A stretch of DNA of 64,000 bases. Origin: Lingula anatina (lineage: Eukaryota > Brachiopoda > Lingulata > Lingulida > Lingulidae). Position 1 is the first letter of the stretch. Each line of letters begins with the position of its first letter. The stretch lies in the NCBI RefSeq assembly GCF_001039355.2, contig NW_019773648.1, positions 124,001 through 188,000 of the forward strand, written 5' to 3'. The position numbers and the translations under genes are program-made. The notes below the pieces were generated by a model that did no database searches, was not told the DNA's origin, and worked only from the letters and a program-made list of their open reading frames with translations. Below, piece by piece: positions 24,891-36,171 of this stretch.

Positions 24891-27800
24891 ATGGCTGAAG
24901 TATCTATCCAGATTAGTGTTGAAGCCCAAACTTCATTTCTTCAAAATGCTTTTAGACTGAGATCTGACCAGTGCTATTGTGACATAGAAATTCACATAGG
25001 AAACACATCCTGTAGCGCCCATAAACTCATCCTTGTCTCTTACTCCAAATACTTTGCTGATTATTTCCGTCTTTTAAATTCTAACCAGTCGCACATTATG
25101 CTTCCTGATATGAATTGGGAGATGTTCAGCTATATCCTAGACTATATGTATGGCCAGGAAATCAAGATACCAGTCCCTTGCTGGGATGAATTTCTAAAGG
25201 CTGCTAAAAAATTGGAGATTCCGGATTTGCTTGACAAGTGGGATACAGGCCAAAGACGAGGCTTGAAAACTGAAGGTGTACTTGATATTACATGCAAGTC
25301 CATGACCTCAGCAGTTTCTACACCCAGCTTTGATATTAAAGATGAGTGTAATACATTGGATGATGGTGATGAGGATGACTGTACAAATGAAATGTCAGCT
25401 TGTGCTACTAGAACAGAACAGGGAGATGTGTATAATGTCTTGGGTGTTGAGGAGTCCCTTAAATCTAGTTCTGGATCCTTGGTAGGCATGAAAATAGATA
25501 TTACAGAGCAATTTACAACTGAAGAGAAGTGGAAACCTTTAGAAGATTTGAATATTCTTGATAAGACCTGCAGTTTATCCAAGTTCAGTTTACCAGGCCT
25601 CAGTGGTGGAAGTGAATACAGGGGCAAATATACCTGTGTTACATGCAAATCTATTTTTCCCAATATAACAGAAAAAAGTTTACACTACTTGGCCAGAAGC
25701 TGCTCTGGTGGTCTGCTAAAAGTTGCACGACAGAGGTTTTGTAGGAATTTTAAAAAAGAAAGCAGAAGAAAAATTCCTGTTAAAACAAATATTCCAAGCC
25801 ATGTGTGTTACACTTGCTTTAAAGGATTCATATCCAAGTCTGCACTTTTGAGACATTTTCAGTTAAACCACAAGAAGAAAAGTTTATGGAAATTTCCATC
25901 TAGTCAAGTAAGGGATAGGAAAAACACTGCAGCTGCTACAAAGTCTAAAAATATCCCATTTCCATTAAAAATACCTAGTGGCGAAGGAAGAGGCAGTGAA
26001 TTTACACTGGATGAAATAACAAGAGGTTTGAATCGATGTGAACAGTGTGGTAATGTGTTTGCAAACGAAAAGGCTCTGGTGATGCATCGGGTTAAGACAC
26101 ACGGCTTGGGTGTGTTTCTGCAGGCTTTTCACTGTCCTAACTGCCCTCAGGAGTTCAATGTCAAAGAATTCTACAGATGGCACCATATTAGAAAACATAA
26201 GAAATATATTCAAGTCTGCTCAGAAGAGGAATGTGATTTTACATGCACTACTATTCAAGATATCACCAATCATTTGAAGAAAGAACACAACACTGATCCT
26301 CCTCACAAGTGCCCCTTCTGTAACTATGTTACTCCCTTAAAAGGTTATTTAAAACGGCACATCGATAGGCATTTTCTTCGTGGCAAGTTATACATTTGTG
26401 AGCTGTGTTCGAAGGTGTATATGAATGAGAAAAGGCTATTGCAGCATAAGTACTCCCACCATGGTTTGGTTGATGCAGATAAAGTTGTACGATGTACTTA
26501 TCAAGATTGTTCATTCCTGACATATAGTTCAGTTACTATGGAGAATCATTGCAGAGCTAAGCACACCGAAGAGAAGAATTTCCCATGCCCCCAGTGCAAT
26601 AAAAGGCTCTCAACCAAAAGGTAAATAAGCTTGATAATATACACTTTGTATCAAGAAATGAAAGGTGATATTTCTCTAGATGAAGGCAGAAGTAATATCC
26701 TGCAGTGAACATTATGATGTGGAAAATGACCTTTCAAATTTGACCGTCCATGTCTTCATTGAAATAAGACCTTGAAACACACAGAAAATGCAGACATCTG
26801 CCAAAACGGGGGCGTCTCGATAGTCCGAAGGTTCATTGGTCCGAAGGTTCATTGGTCTGAAAAGTGGTAACATTTTCATCGATTTTTAAATCAGGTTCAT
26901 TGGTCCGAAGGTTCTATAGTGAATATTCGGATCAATGAACCTTCGGACTATTGAACCTTCGGACTATTGCTACGGCCCCGCCAAGACAGCTCAATTTCAA
27001 TATCTTTAATTATTAATCTATTACTTAATGGATCACTGCTTCATTTTTAATTTATTGATTAATTACCACCAAAACCAATTATTAGTTAGCCCATTTCTGA
27101 CCTATCCAGAAAATTTCATTGGAATCGGTCCATAAGTTTTTAGATAATGTTGCTAACAGCCAAACAGACAATGGAACCAAAATTTATCTCGTTGGCAGAG
27201 GTAATAATCACAACACTTTGATAAAAGTGAGTTGGGTCCACACAGAAATGCAGTTATCAATTATTTTCATACTTAAGTCCACTTTATACAATTTTAAACA
27301 GTATTACTAACATATACATGCTTTGCCTTTTATTTTAGATCATTACATGCCCATATATTGTCTCGACATGAATTGCGCTATACATGCAATTGTCCAAACT
27401 GTGGCAAAATGTTGATTGACAAGGCGGCTTTGAAGCTTCATCAGTTGCGGTGCACCAGAGCTCCAAAGACCTTTTTATGTACTCAGTGTGACCACTCTTC
27501 ATATGCCAAAGGGGAACTTGAAGGTTTATATTGTAACCAAATGATTTTTCTCATGTTAAGAGTTTGCATTGATTATTTTTATGTAAAATCTATAAGAAAT
27601 GATTATTACTTTGGCATAGGCACCATTGGTTACGAGGATAGATCCAATTCCAAGAGGACTCACTGAATGTAATCAGTTTAACAGATTAACAGGCCTCCTG
27701 AGATAATGGTGAGAAGGCTTGTCTTTCACTTAAGCTGATTGCGCTTAGCAAAGAGTCCCCGCAGAGTTGTTTTGATCTGCATAGACCAGTGGTGTCTATG

Positions 27801-28098
27801 GGAATGGGTCTTGTATTCAAAACCCTGCTTAATTCTTAATTACTGTTTTCTTTCCTACATTCTTGTTCAGAGAAGAATTTCAGATTACATTCAGTGTTAA
27901 GACTGACAAAAAAGATAAATAAATGAAGTCTGATTTCAGCCTTTTTTCCCCAGCTCACCAGTTTAAGAAACATGGTATACTCCCAAGCAAAGGCAAGATT
28001 TATAGTTGTGAACTTTGTGACTACACATGTACAATGAAATGTACCTTAAGTCGCCATATGCGGATACACACAGGTAACCATTGTCACTTAAGTGCAGC

Positions 28099-28141
<43 letters not shown>

Positions 28142-30123
28142 CACTTCTACTAGTTTCTTACATGATTGAAAAAAATCAGCATGCCAAGGGAAAAACTAAA
28201 TTAATAACTTGATAGAATTGACCCTATGTTCCTGTTGTTATATACTGCAGATTTTCATACAATTTGCTTGTTCATGGAAAGTGTCCATATCCCAGAATAC
28301 CCATCATGTGAATACTGTTCATACATTACTGGCTCCCACAAAAATGTTACAGTAAAGGGGGTGGAGTTAACATGTCTGTAGTTGTTTTATTCATAAGTAA
28401 TGTCTATTCTTTTTAAATGTCTGTAGGAGAAAGGCCAGAAGTTTGCGACATTTGCGGTAAAAAATTTCCCATAGGCAGCCTAAGGGCTCACATGAAGGTT
28501 CACAATACTACTTATGACTTTCAATGCATGTACTGTGATTACAAAACTCAGGTAGGTTTTATAAATATCTTTCTTTTATTTATGTGCCAGTTTATATATG
28601 TTTATTGTAATGAACTTATAGGATTTAAAATAAGCACTTCTAGCATGCTTTAGTTGAGCTACCTCTACTAACTGAAATGAATTTTGACCATGCTTTCAGT
28701 TTTTCCTTAGAAAACTAACTTCAACTTGCTGATTCAAGACACTGTCTAAATGCATTTCCCAGCTAATTTTAATTTTAGGTTGGTGCTTCCATTTCAGGCC
28801 AGGGCCCCGTAACTCGAAAGCATTGTGCATTGCGACCGAGCACAAGCGTCTCGATTCCATAACTCGGCCATACTCATCCCATATGGGGGTTATGGAATCG
28901 AGACTCTTGTGCTCGGTCGCAGTGCGTAATGCTTTCGAGTTACAGGGCCCAGGATGATCCTCCCTGGAGCAACTTCTGTTCTTATCTCTTATCTCCTGAC
29001 TAGTGCTTGTAACAATAGGATAATTACACTTGCATTTTGCTTACAAGAAACATATGCTATCATTGCAATTCAATATGCTTCATTGCATTCCAAGCAAAAT
29101 ACAAGTGTAGTTATCTTATTATTTGAAGCACCCGCCATGCTGGCATTTTTCTGTATGTGACTTTAAGAGTGTTATTATATTTCAGCTGCATAATAACACT
29201 TGTATGCCACATCCAGTTATACCCCCTTTACACTGGACGGCGTCCTTTCTGCGACCATGAAATTTGGCATCGCTGTGGTCTTAATAAGGAGGCACGAGCA
29301 TTGATTTGGTATCAGAATGCATGCTCAATGATCGGCCAGTTGTCGGCACGTAAAGTATTATAATTCTTTAACTCTCAAATGGGGCCGAACTGCTGGACGC
29401 AAAAGGGACGCCGTCCAGTGTAAAGGGGGCTTTAGGGACAAGTGTTGAAACTAGTACTTATTTTGCACAATTTGTTGACAATCACAGAACTGGTTTTATT
29501 AGTACCACCAGCGTATACGCTGGCAGTACTCATGGTTTTAGTTCCGACCCGTCTCGTACAGCTCTGCCGNTTTTCTCATGTTAAGAGTTTGCATTGATTA
29601 TTTTTATGTAAAATCTATAAGAAATGATTATTACTTTGGCATAGGCACCATTGGTTACGAGGATAGATCCAACTCCAAGAGGACTCACTGAATGTAATCA
29701 GTTTAACAGATTAACAGGCCTCCTGAGATAATGGTGAGAAGGCTTGTCTTTCACTTAAGCTGATTGCGCTTAGCAAAGAGTCCCCGCAGAGTTGTTTTGA
29801 TCTGCATAGACCAGTGGTGTCTATGGGAATGGGTCTTGTATTCAAAACCCTGCTTAATTCTTAATTACTGTTTTCTTTCCTACATTCTTGTTCAGAGAAG
29901 AATTTCAGATTACATTCAGTGTTAAGACTGACAAAAAAGATAAATAAATGAAGTCTGATTTCATCATTTTTTCCCCAGCTCACCAGTTTAAGAAACATGG
30001 TATACTCCCAAGCAAAGGCAAGATTTATAGTTGTGAACTTTGTGACTACACATGTACAATGAAATGTACCTTAAGTCGCCATATGCGGATACACACAGGT
30101 AACCATTGTCACTTAAGTGCAGC

Positions 30124-30186
<63 letters not shown>

Positions 30187-32892
30187 CACTTCTACTAGTT
30201 TCTTACATGATTGAAAAAAATCAGCATGCCAAGGGAAAAACTAAATTAATAACTTGATCAAATTGACCCTATGTTCCTGTTGTTACATACTGCAGATTTT
30301 CATACAATTTGCTTGTTCATAGAAAGTGTCCATATCCCAGAATACCCATCATGTGAATACTGTTCATACATTACTGGCTCCCACAAAAGTGTAACAGTAA
30401 AGGGGGTGGAGTTAACATGTCTGTAGTTGTTTTATTCATAAGTAATGTCTATTCTTTTTAAATGTCTGTAGGAGAAAGGCCAGAAGTTTGCGACATTTGC
30501 GGTAAAAAATTTCCCATAGGCAGCCTAAGGGCTCACATGAAGGTTCACAATACTACTTATGACTTTCAATGCATGTACTGTGATTACAAAACTCAGGTAG
30601 GTTTTATAAATATCTTTCTTTTATTTATGTGCCAGTTTATATATGTTTATTGTAATGAACTTATAGGATTTAAAATAGGCACTTCTAGCATGCTTTAGTT
30701 GAGCTACCTCTACTTAGTGAAATGAATTTTGACCATGCTTTTAGTTTTTCCTTAGAAAACTAACTTCAGCTTGCTGATTCAAGACACTGTCTAAATGCAT
30801 TTCCCAGCCAGTTTTAATTTCTGGTGGGTGCTACCATTTCAGGCCAGGGCCCTGTAACTCGAAAGCATTGCGAGCAAGCGTAAGTGTCCATAACTCGGCC
30901 ATACTCACCCCATATGGACATTATGGAATCGAGACTCTTGCGCCTGGTCGCAATGTGCCCAGGATGATCCTCCATGGAGCAACTTCGGTTCAATGTTATC
31001 TCCTGGCCTGTACATGTAACAATAGGATAATTACACTTGCATTTTGCCTACAAGAAACATACGCAGGCATTGTATTTCAATATGCTTCATTGCGTTCCAA
31101 GCAAAACACAAGTGTAGTTATCTTATTATTTGAAGTACCTGCCATGCTTGCTGTTATCTTATTATTTGAAGCACCCGCCATGCTTGCTGTTTCCTGTATG
31201 TAACTTCAAGAGTGTTATTATATCTCAGCTGCATAATAGCACTTGTGTACCACATTTAGTTAGGGACGAGTATTGAAACTAGTAATTATTTTGCACAAGT
31301 GGTTGACAATCACAGAACTGGTTTGATTTGACATGGAGGCTTTAACTGTTTAATAAGCTATTTTTACGTACAGACACAGTAGTGTCACTTTTATAAAAAA
31401 AATATTTTAGACAACCTGAATGCCCCTTTTAACCTACTCAAGCCATATCTCAGAACACCAAAACCAGTGATTCTTAGAGACCATTCCCACAGATATTAAG
31501 GTCAATCTATCCCCCTGGGGAGTCTCACTAGATTGCTGTCAGCTTAATAGGTATAAATGTCTGTCCTGCCTAAGGGGGTAATTAACTTTTGTTCTTGGAA
31601 GCTGACAGCAATTTAGTGTGAACCCCCAGGGAGTTAGGTCGATCCAGATGGATCAATCTAAATCTGTGGAAACCCAGTCTTATTCAATGAAGTGGTTTAT
31701 TTGTCTAAAATATAAGACTTACTTCATGCAAACAAATCAAACCAAAAAATACTTCCTGAAAAAACAGTATGACCTATATAAAGATAGCAATTTCATTAAT
31801 GCAAAAGTGGAAGAATTGCGGTGGCATCTGGATCATCAAGTCTGGATGTATTTTTGGCCAAAGCCTGTGCACTGTGAGCACAGGCATGCTTGCATGCAGT
31901 TCCGTCCCAATTTGTGCTGCCATTGCCTCTAGCTCTGTTAGGAAACTGTCCACTCGTGTAGCAATTGTAGTCCTAGGCATTTTCAAGTCTGACAGCAAGC
32001 AGTCAGTTTCAGTACATAATGCCTTCGTCACAATGGCAAGACTGACCTTTTTACATACTATCTTTTGTCAATCAGTCACTTAAAATCTCAGTCACACTAC
32101 AGTGGCAAAAAAATTGTTTGTACATACACTGTTGCTTAAGCTTGGTCCCGCCATCTTGCCTTCATTTTTGCATGTATAATATCAAGGAAGCACCGATAAG
32201 TCAAAAAACAGGAAATATGGGGTAATGAACCAACTGTTTACCTAGGCTAAAATGACCTTCACATTTAATTTGTATGATCATGCAGTCATATACAGTCATG
32301 TGTTGTGTGAGAATCATAAGACTTATAATTTTTCGATTTATTTTAACAGTGTAACATCAAGAAAAAATATTTTTGGGCTCAATTTTTTATATATATATAT
32401 TTTTTTTCTATTTTGACCATTTTGAGTACAGCAAAATTTTAGAAACATGAAATCAAAAAACACCTGTCTAAGATATACAATGGTTCTCAAACTTGAATTT
32501 GTGTAGTTCTGATAATTCATGTGCCACCAGCCAATTATATAATGGGTCTGTGTGACATTACACTGTTTAACACACAAAATTATTTTTTAGTCATGATGCA
32601 GTGGGAAAGAGGTATTGTGGGGGAATATGATTGTGATAATACCAGTGCTACCACTTCCAGGGTATCTCTTAATATAACAGGTAACAACAGACATTTTTTT
32701 TCTGTTTACAAGTGGGAGCATCATCTCAAAACACACATCCGCCTAAAGCATACAGAAGGTGAGAAGAGGCCTTACAAGTGCAGCTATTGTGACCACAGAA
32801 CTAACTTCAAGGGGAATTGTGTGAAACACATCAAAAATGTCCACCCTGGTAAAGAACCTGCAGTAATTCACCTTAGTGACAATGCTTTATGA
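24891..32892 (+). CDS. BTB/POZ and C2H2 zinc-finger protein, paralogue B
   Basis: Tandem paralogue of the gene at 14120-18859, with the same domain order and exon phases. Exons: 24891-26620, 27339-27523, then exon 3 as 27954-28073 or 29979-30098, exon 4 as 28427-28551 or 30472-30596, and last exon 32713-32892; about 779 aa. The acceptor at 24871-24873 precedes the ATG closely, as in paralogue A. The BTB domain (from QTSFLQNAFRLRSDQCYCDI) and the fingers are intact. Divergence from A is concentrated in the acidic linker (residues ~130-230). Exon 3 starts and ends in phase 1 while exon 4 ends in phase 0, so only one of each duplicated exon can be used in frame. The last exon is nearly identical in A and B. 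A recent duplication, or conversion at the 3' end, is inferred. Confidence 0.9.
26808..26979. repeat. Palindromic CCGAAGG repeat, copy 2
   Basis: Same ends as the 11941-12098 copy (GGGGGCGTCTCGATAGTCCG to CTACGGCCCC), with one extra CCGAAGGTTCATTGGT unit in the left arm. It sits in intron 1 of BTB-ZF paralogue B and is absent from the matching intron of paralogue A. Confidence 0.8.
28104..28139. repeat. CA microsatellite
   Basis: A pure CA dinucleotide run lies in the intron after exon 3 of BTB-ZF B. The duplicate copy at about 30131-30184 is roughly 20 bp longer, which accounts for most of the offset difference between the two blocks. Confidence 0.95.
28799..28952. repeat. Hairpin repeat (CTCGAAAGCATT arms)
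   Basis: The left arm GTAACTCGAAAGCATT with GCGACCGAGCACAAG and TCTCGATTCCATAAC is repeated in reverse complement on the right, with about 30 bp between the arms. The counterpart at about 30841-30966 in the second block has the same ends but internal losses, so its hairpin is damaged. Confidence 0.8.
29220..29431. mobile_element. Harbinger-like MITE, 212 bp, TTA target duplication
   Basis: The terminal repeats carry CCCCCTTTACACTGGACGG and its reverse complement. TTA at 29217-29219 is repeated at 29432-29434. The duplicate block has the unoccupied site (GTTAGGGAC, TTA at 31260-31262), which confirms both borders. A 3-bp TTA duplication is the known signature of PIF/Harbinger elements; the assignment is an inference from that. 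No coding capacity. Confidence 0.85.
29571..31330. repeat. Intronic/exonic block, second copy
   Basis: Second copy of 27544-29500, starting immediately after N at 29570. It contains exon 3 (29979-30098) and exon 4 (30472-30596) copies identical in sequence to the first ones, a longer CA repeat and no 212-bp MITE. Homology to the first copy ends near 31320. Confidence 0.85.
31475..31682 (-). mobile_element. MITE family AGACTGGGTT, copy 1
   Basis: On the minus strand it runs from AGACTGGGTTTCCAC to GTGGGAATGG. Inside is a dyad: CTAAATTGCTGTCAGCTT against AAGCTGACAGCAATCTAG, around AGTTAATTACCCCCTTA. Related copies lie at 58941-59228 (opposite orientation) and, more diverged, 60520-60756. Located in the last intron of BTB-ZF B. 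Confidence 0.7.
31690..32712 (+). other. Last intron of BTB-ZF B, remainder
   Basis: Apart from the MITE, I see only AT-rich intron sequence. It ends at the acceptor TTTACAAG (32705-32712) before the final exon. Confidence 0.6.
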
Positions 32893-33569
32893 TTTTTTTC
32901 AAAGGATGGAATCAAGAGCAATAGTTTTGACTGATGGGAATGCCTTATCACATCTGATTCTTTTTAGGGTTTAAATTAACCCCAGTCCCCTGGCAGCTTG
33001 TTAACCCTGTTACTACTGCTTTATTGGTATCTTACCCTTTTTTTGTATTTTTTTGTTATTAAGTTGTGTTTAAGATGTTTATGTAAAAGAAAAGGATGGA
33101 AGTATAAACCTTGAAATTAATTATTGTATTACAGGTGTATTACAGGTTTTAATTCATTGCTCTTGTAACATACATGTATAATGCCATTGCAGTAAGTGTA
33201 AGTTTGACAATTACATTAAAAATTTTTGGTACATAATTTAATCATCAAATGTAGAGAAATAAACTCAATAAATGTGTGGTAAAATAAGTTTTCCACTAAC
33301 ACAGGTACACCCGTTAATAGGCATTACACATGTACTTCACAAATATTGTTGGCCTTAAGTAGGTTGATTTCTAAATTAAGCTTCAAAATTTCCTTTCTTA
33401 AGTTTTTCATATTGAATTTTCTCAATTTCCTCCTTCAGTAATTAATACTTTTTGAAGTTCTTCTCTCTTTGAACAAGAAGTAGTAAACCTCCTTTTGGTT
33501 GATGCAATGGCTGGCTTAGCTGGTTTGCATTTGGACATGTTTCCTGTGGTTTCTGATAAATGTCTTGAG

Positions 33570-34118
33570 TCACTTTCTGTTAGATAGATCCTTCTTTGTT
33601 TTGGAGTATAAATCTTTCCACTTGTGTTTCAACTCTTCCAAGGTTCGATTAGCTGTACCTACAGCATCGATGTAGGCTGTAATATTTTGCCAAAGTTTCA
33701 TCTTCTGCTCGGCAGTGGTTGAGTTTGTTTTAACAAATTAAAATTTGCAGAAGTCACCCACCATTGCATTAGGGGAGGACATGTACAAAACACGGTTTTC
33801 GTACGAATCAAACCGCATTCTTGGAGGCATGTCTGCATTTAATGCATCTTTGCTTGAATTCTCTGGTGGGTTTTCACACATCTGTGTAATCATCTGACTT
33901 TGAAGCAAGTCGGCTTTTGTTGTCTCAAGGATGTCTGTTAGGATGTCCACAGCTTTTCCAGTGACTTTCCGAAGATTTCTCTCAGCAGACTGTAAGGTTG
34001 CGTCCATTCCTATGACCAATCTCTGAAAAAAGCTTCTACAGTCTGCTTGTGTTGAAATAATTCTAGTGTTGTGGGGCAATTTCTCAGTCCCAGCAGCACG
34101 GCTGGTGTCATGTGGCAT
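33570..34118 (-). pseudogene. SANT/Myb-like domain reading frame with in-frame stop
   Basis: Reading the minus strand, RFDSYENRVL begins at about 33820. An in-frame TAA follows after DFCKF, then MKLWQNITAYIDAV, NRTLEELKHKWKDLYSKTKK and a TGA at 33570. The spaced tryptophans and the K-x-K-W-x-D-L pattern fit the Myb/SANT-like domains of Harbinger-associated and NAIF1-like proteins. The upstream part (34118-33820) is not recognised. The stop and the neighbouring transposase debris suggest a dead transposon gene. Low certainty on family. Confidence 0.45.
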
Positions 34119-34389
34119 GGTAACTGTGGCCTGTTGGACTTCAGGGTTTCACATATTATGGGTGCCTCATCATAAACACTACTGGAAACAGACCCAGGGG
34201 GTGATCTCTCAGTCTCAGCAGGTCATTTGACTTGTGGCATGGTTTCTGTGGCTTGTTTGACGTCAGGGTTTGCACCGCACGTCAGGGGAAGTTCACCATC
34301 GGAGTCGGACACTGGTGTCCAAGTTGGTGTTGCACTAGCTTTGCTGGAAACTGCATCGATCATATCAAATTCTGATGAAAATGCAAGTC

Positions 34390-35350
34390 AGTTAAGTGGC
34401 CAAAGACCAGTTTTCCGGAATCCATTCACCGCTGTGCTCATGTTTGCTGCAGCCAAAAATGCCCGCCAACAAGCTGACTAACCTGGTACACAGTAACCCT
34501 TTCTCCTTGACGGAAAATACTTTTCTCTTTCAATGTTGTACCACCATTTCAGAGATTTGAAAAAGCTCACATGTAAGGGTTGCATTGTGTGAGTGGTGTG
34601 AGGAGGGAACAAAAGCATAACAAAACCATTATCTCGAGCAAGGTTTATAACTTGAAGATTCTTTGTGTGCGATGCATGTCCATCAAACAGAAGAAGGACC
34701 TTGTTTTCAGGAGATGCCCAAGTGATGTTGATGAAGTGAGTCAACCACTGCACAAACTGTTCAATCCATCAATCCATCCGGAATCGCTGCATGCAAATCA
34801 TTGCATGCAAATATGGTTCCCTCAGGCACACAAAATTGCAGAGAATTGTTCATTCTCTTCCGCTTAAATATAAGCATTGGAGGGAGAAACATTCACGTAG
34901 CTGAGTGACAGTACATGCTGGTTGTATTGCAGCACTTGTCGTAGCCCCAACTTGACGTTTACCGGTTGTTGGTATCACTTTTGCAGGGACTGGTACAGTT
35001 GAGTGGCTTGTCTCATTGACATTGTATATCTGGTCTGGGGTCAGCTGGTACAAGTCAATCAGTTCTTCATATTTTTTAAAAAAATTCTGTTACTACTTCT
35101 CGATTAAATCCCTGGGCCCAGGCTAAGGATGTTGCCTCGGATGGTGTCTGGGCTTTGGGTGGTGTCTCATGAACAATTTAAACCACTTCTTCCCAGCAGA
35201 ATTAAATGGTGACTTCAGCCCATGAGCACAAGCTATATCATATGCCAACTTCATAAGGTCCTCCCTGCTTATTCCAAACATCATGGAATCCATAAACCCC
35301 TTAAGGAAGAATCCCTCTAGTTTCCTTTGTAAAAAAGATATTTGAACCAA
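34390..35350 (-). mobile_element. Pogo/Tigger-type transposase remnant
   Basis: In order on the minus strand there are: a CENP-B-type HTH segment (FGISREDLMKLAYDIACAHG, then GKKWFKLFMRHHPK, about 35280-35150); IYNVNETSHSTV with a V-x-E/D-type catalytic site and GKRQVGATTSA (about 35030-34930); LLLFDGHASHTKNL with the second catalytic D and FPPHTTHTMQPL (about 34700-34580); and a tail matching AANMSTAVNGFRKTGLWPLN (about 34450-34390). The first catalytic D is read as N (NVNET). Frames change several times, so it is inactive. A DDE transposase would cut and paste its element in the nucleus. Confidence 0.85.
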
Positions 35351-36171
35351 AGTGGCACTGATATTGTCGGTCTGATTTGGAGTTCAGTCTGGAACATTTA
35401 TTTGTCAATTGGTGCAAAAGAAAAGACACAATGGTTAAAATTAAAAAAAATTTTTTTTTGCCTTTTTGGCCCATGGGTGGGGCAAAAAGCCTTTTGTCAG
35501 ATGGCAAAACGCCCATGATGGGCGTTTTACCCCAAATCCAACAACAACCCTTGTTTTGCATAAACAAACAATTACTTTTTCTTGATTTCAGTTATCTCTT
35601 CTTTACATTATAACAATTTTTCCATTTTCTATTTTTTTCTAAATGTCATACGTATGTGAGCTCTTTGCACCGATAGGATAGGATAGGATAACCCAAACAT
35701 TGTTATTTACTTATCATACAACTTAAAGCTATGAAAACTGGATTTACTCACAAATAAAAATGCAACAACTTACACTCTTATTTCAGAGCAATAAAAACAA
35801 TTTACAAATCCACTCCAATTCTTTAGTTAAGGAAAACCACTTTTGAAATGTTATAAATTTCAATTCTAAATCACAAGAACTGCTGGAGATTGAGAGCAGT
35901 ACAGATTCAAGAAAAAAATCAACGATTTATGATATTTCTTGATGTTTTTTAATACATGTATGTATCATACAACAAAATACGCAAAACACTTTCAATCATT
36001 TTAACTTTTTGTTAACATTGTTAACTACTCTTTAATAGTGAGGTACACATATCTTTAAAAAAAACATCTTTCTTGGTGTATAGAGAGTTTTTGTGCCCAT
36101 CACTGATACAGTAGGTTCTCAGTGGTTATGAATTGTGACATCAGTAAAAAACTTGTGAGAATAAAATCGAA

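Larger units (their letters stand above)
27544..29569. repeat. Intronic/exonic block, first copy
   Basis: This stretch (end of exon 2 intron, exon 3, CA repeat, exon 4 and following intron) is repeated from 29571 after an N at 29570. Exons are identical between copies; introns differ by substitutions, microsatellite length and a 212-bp MITE present only here. Confidence 0.85.

Noticed and set aside
28104-30184. CRISPR-like or satellite array
   Set aside because: These are plain CA dinucleotide microsatellites in introns; the window is eukaryotic and shows no spacer-repeat array.
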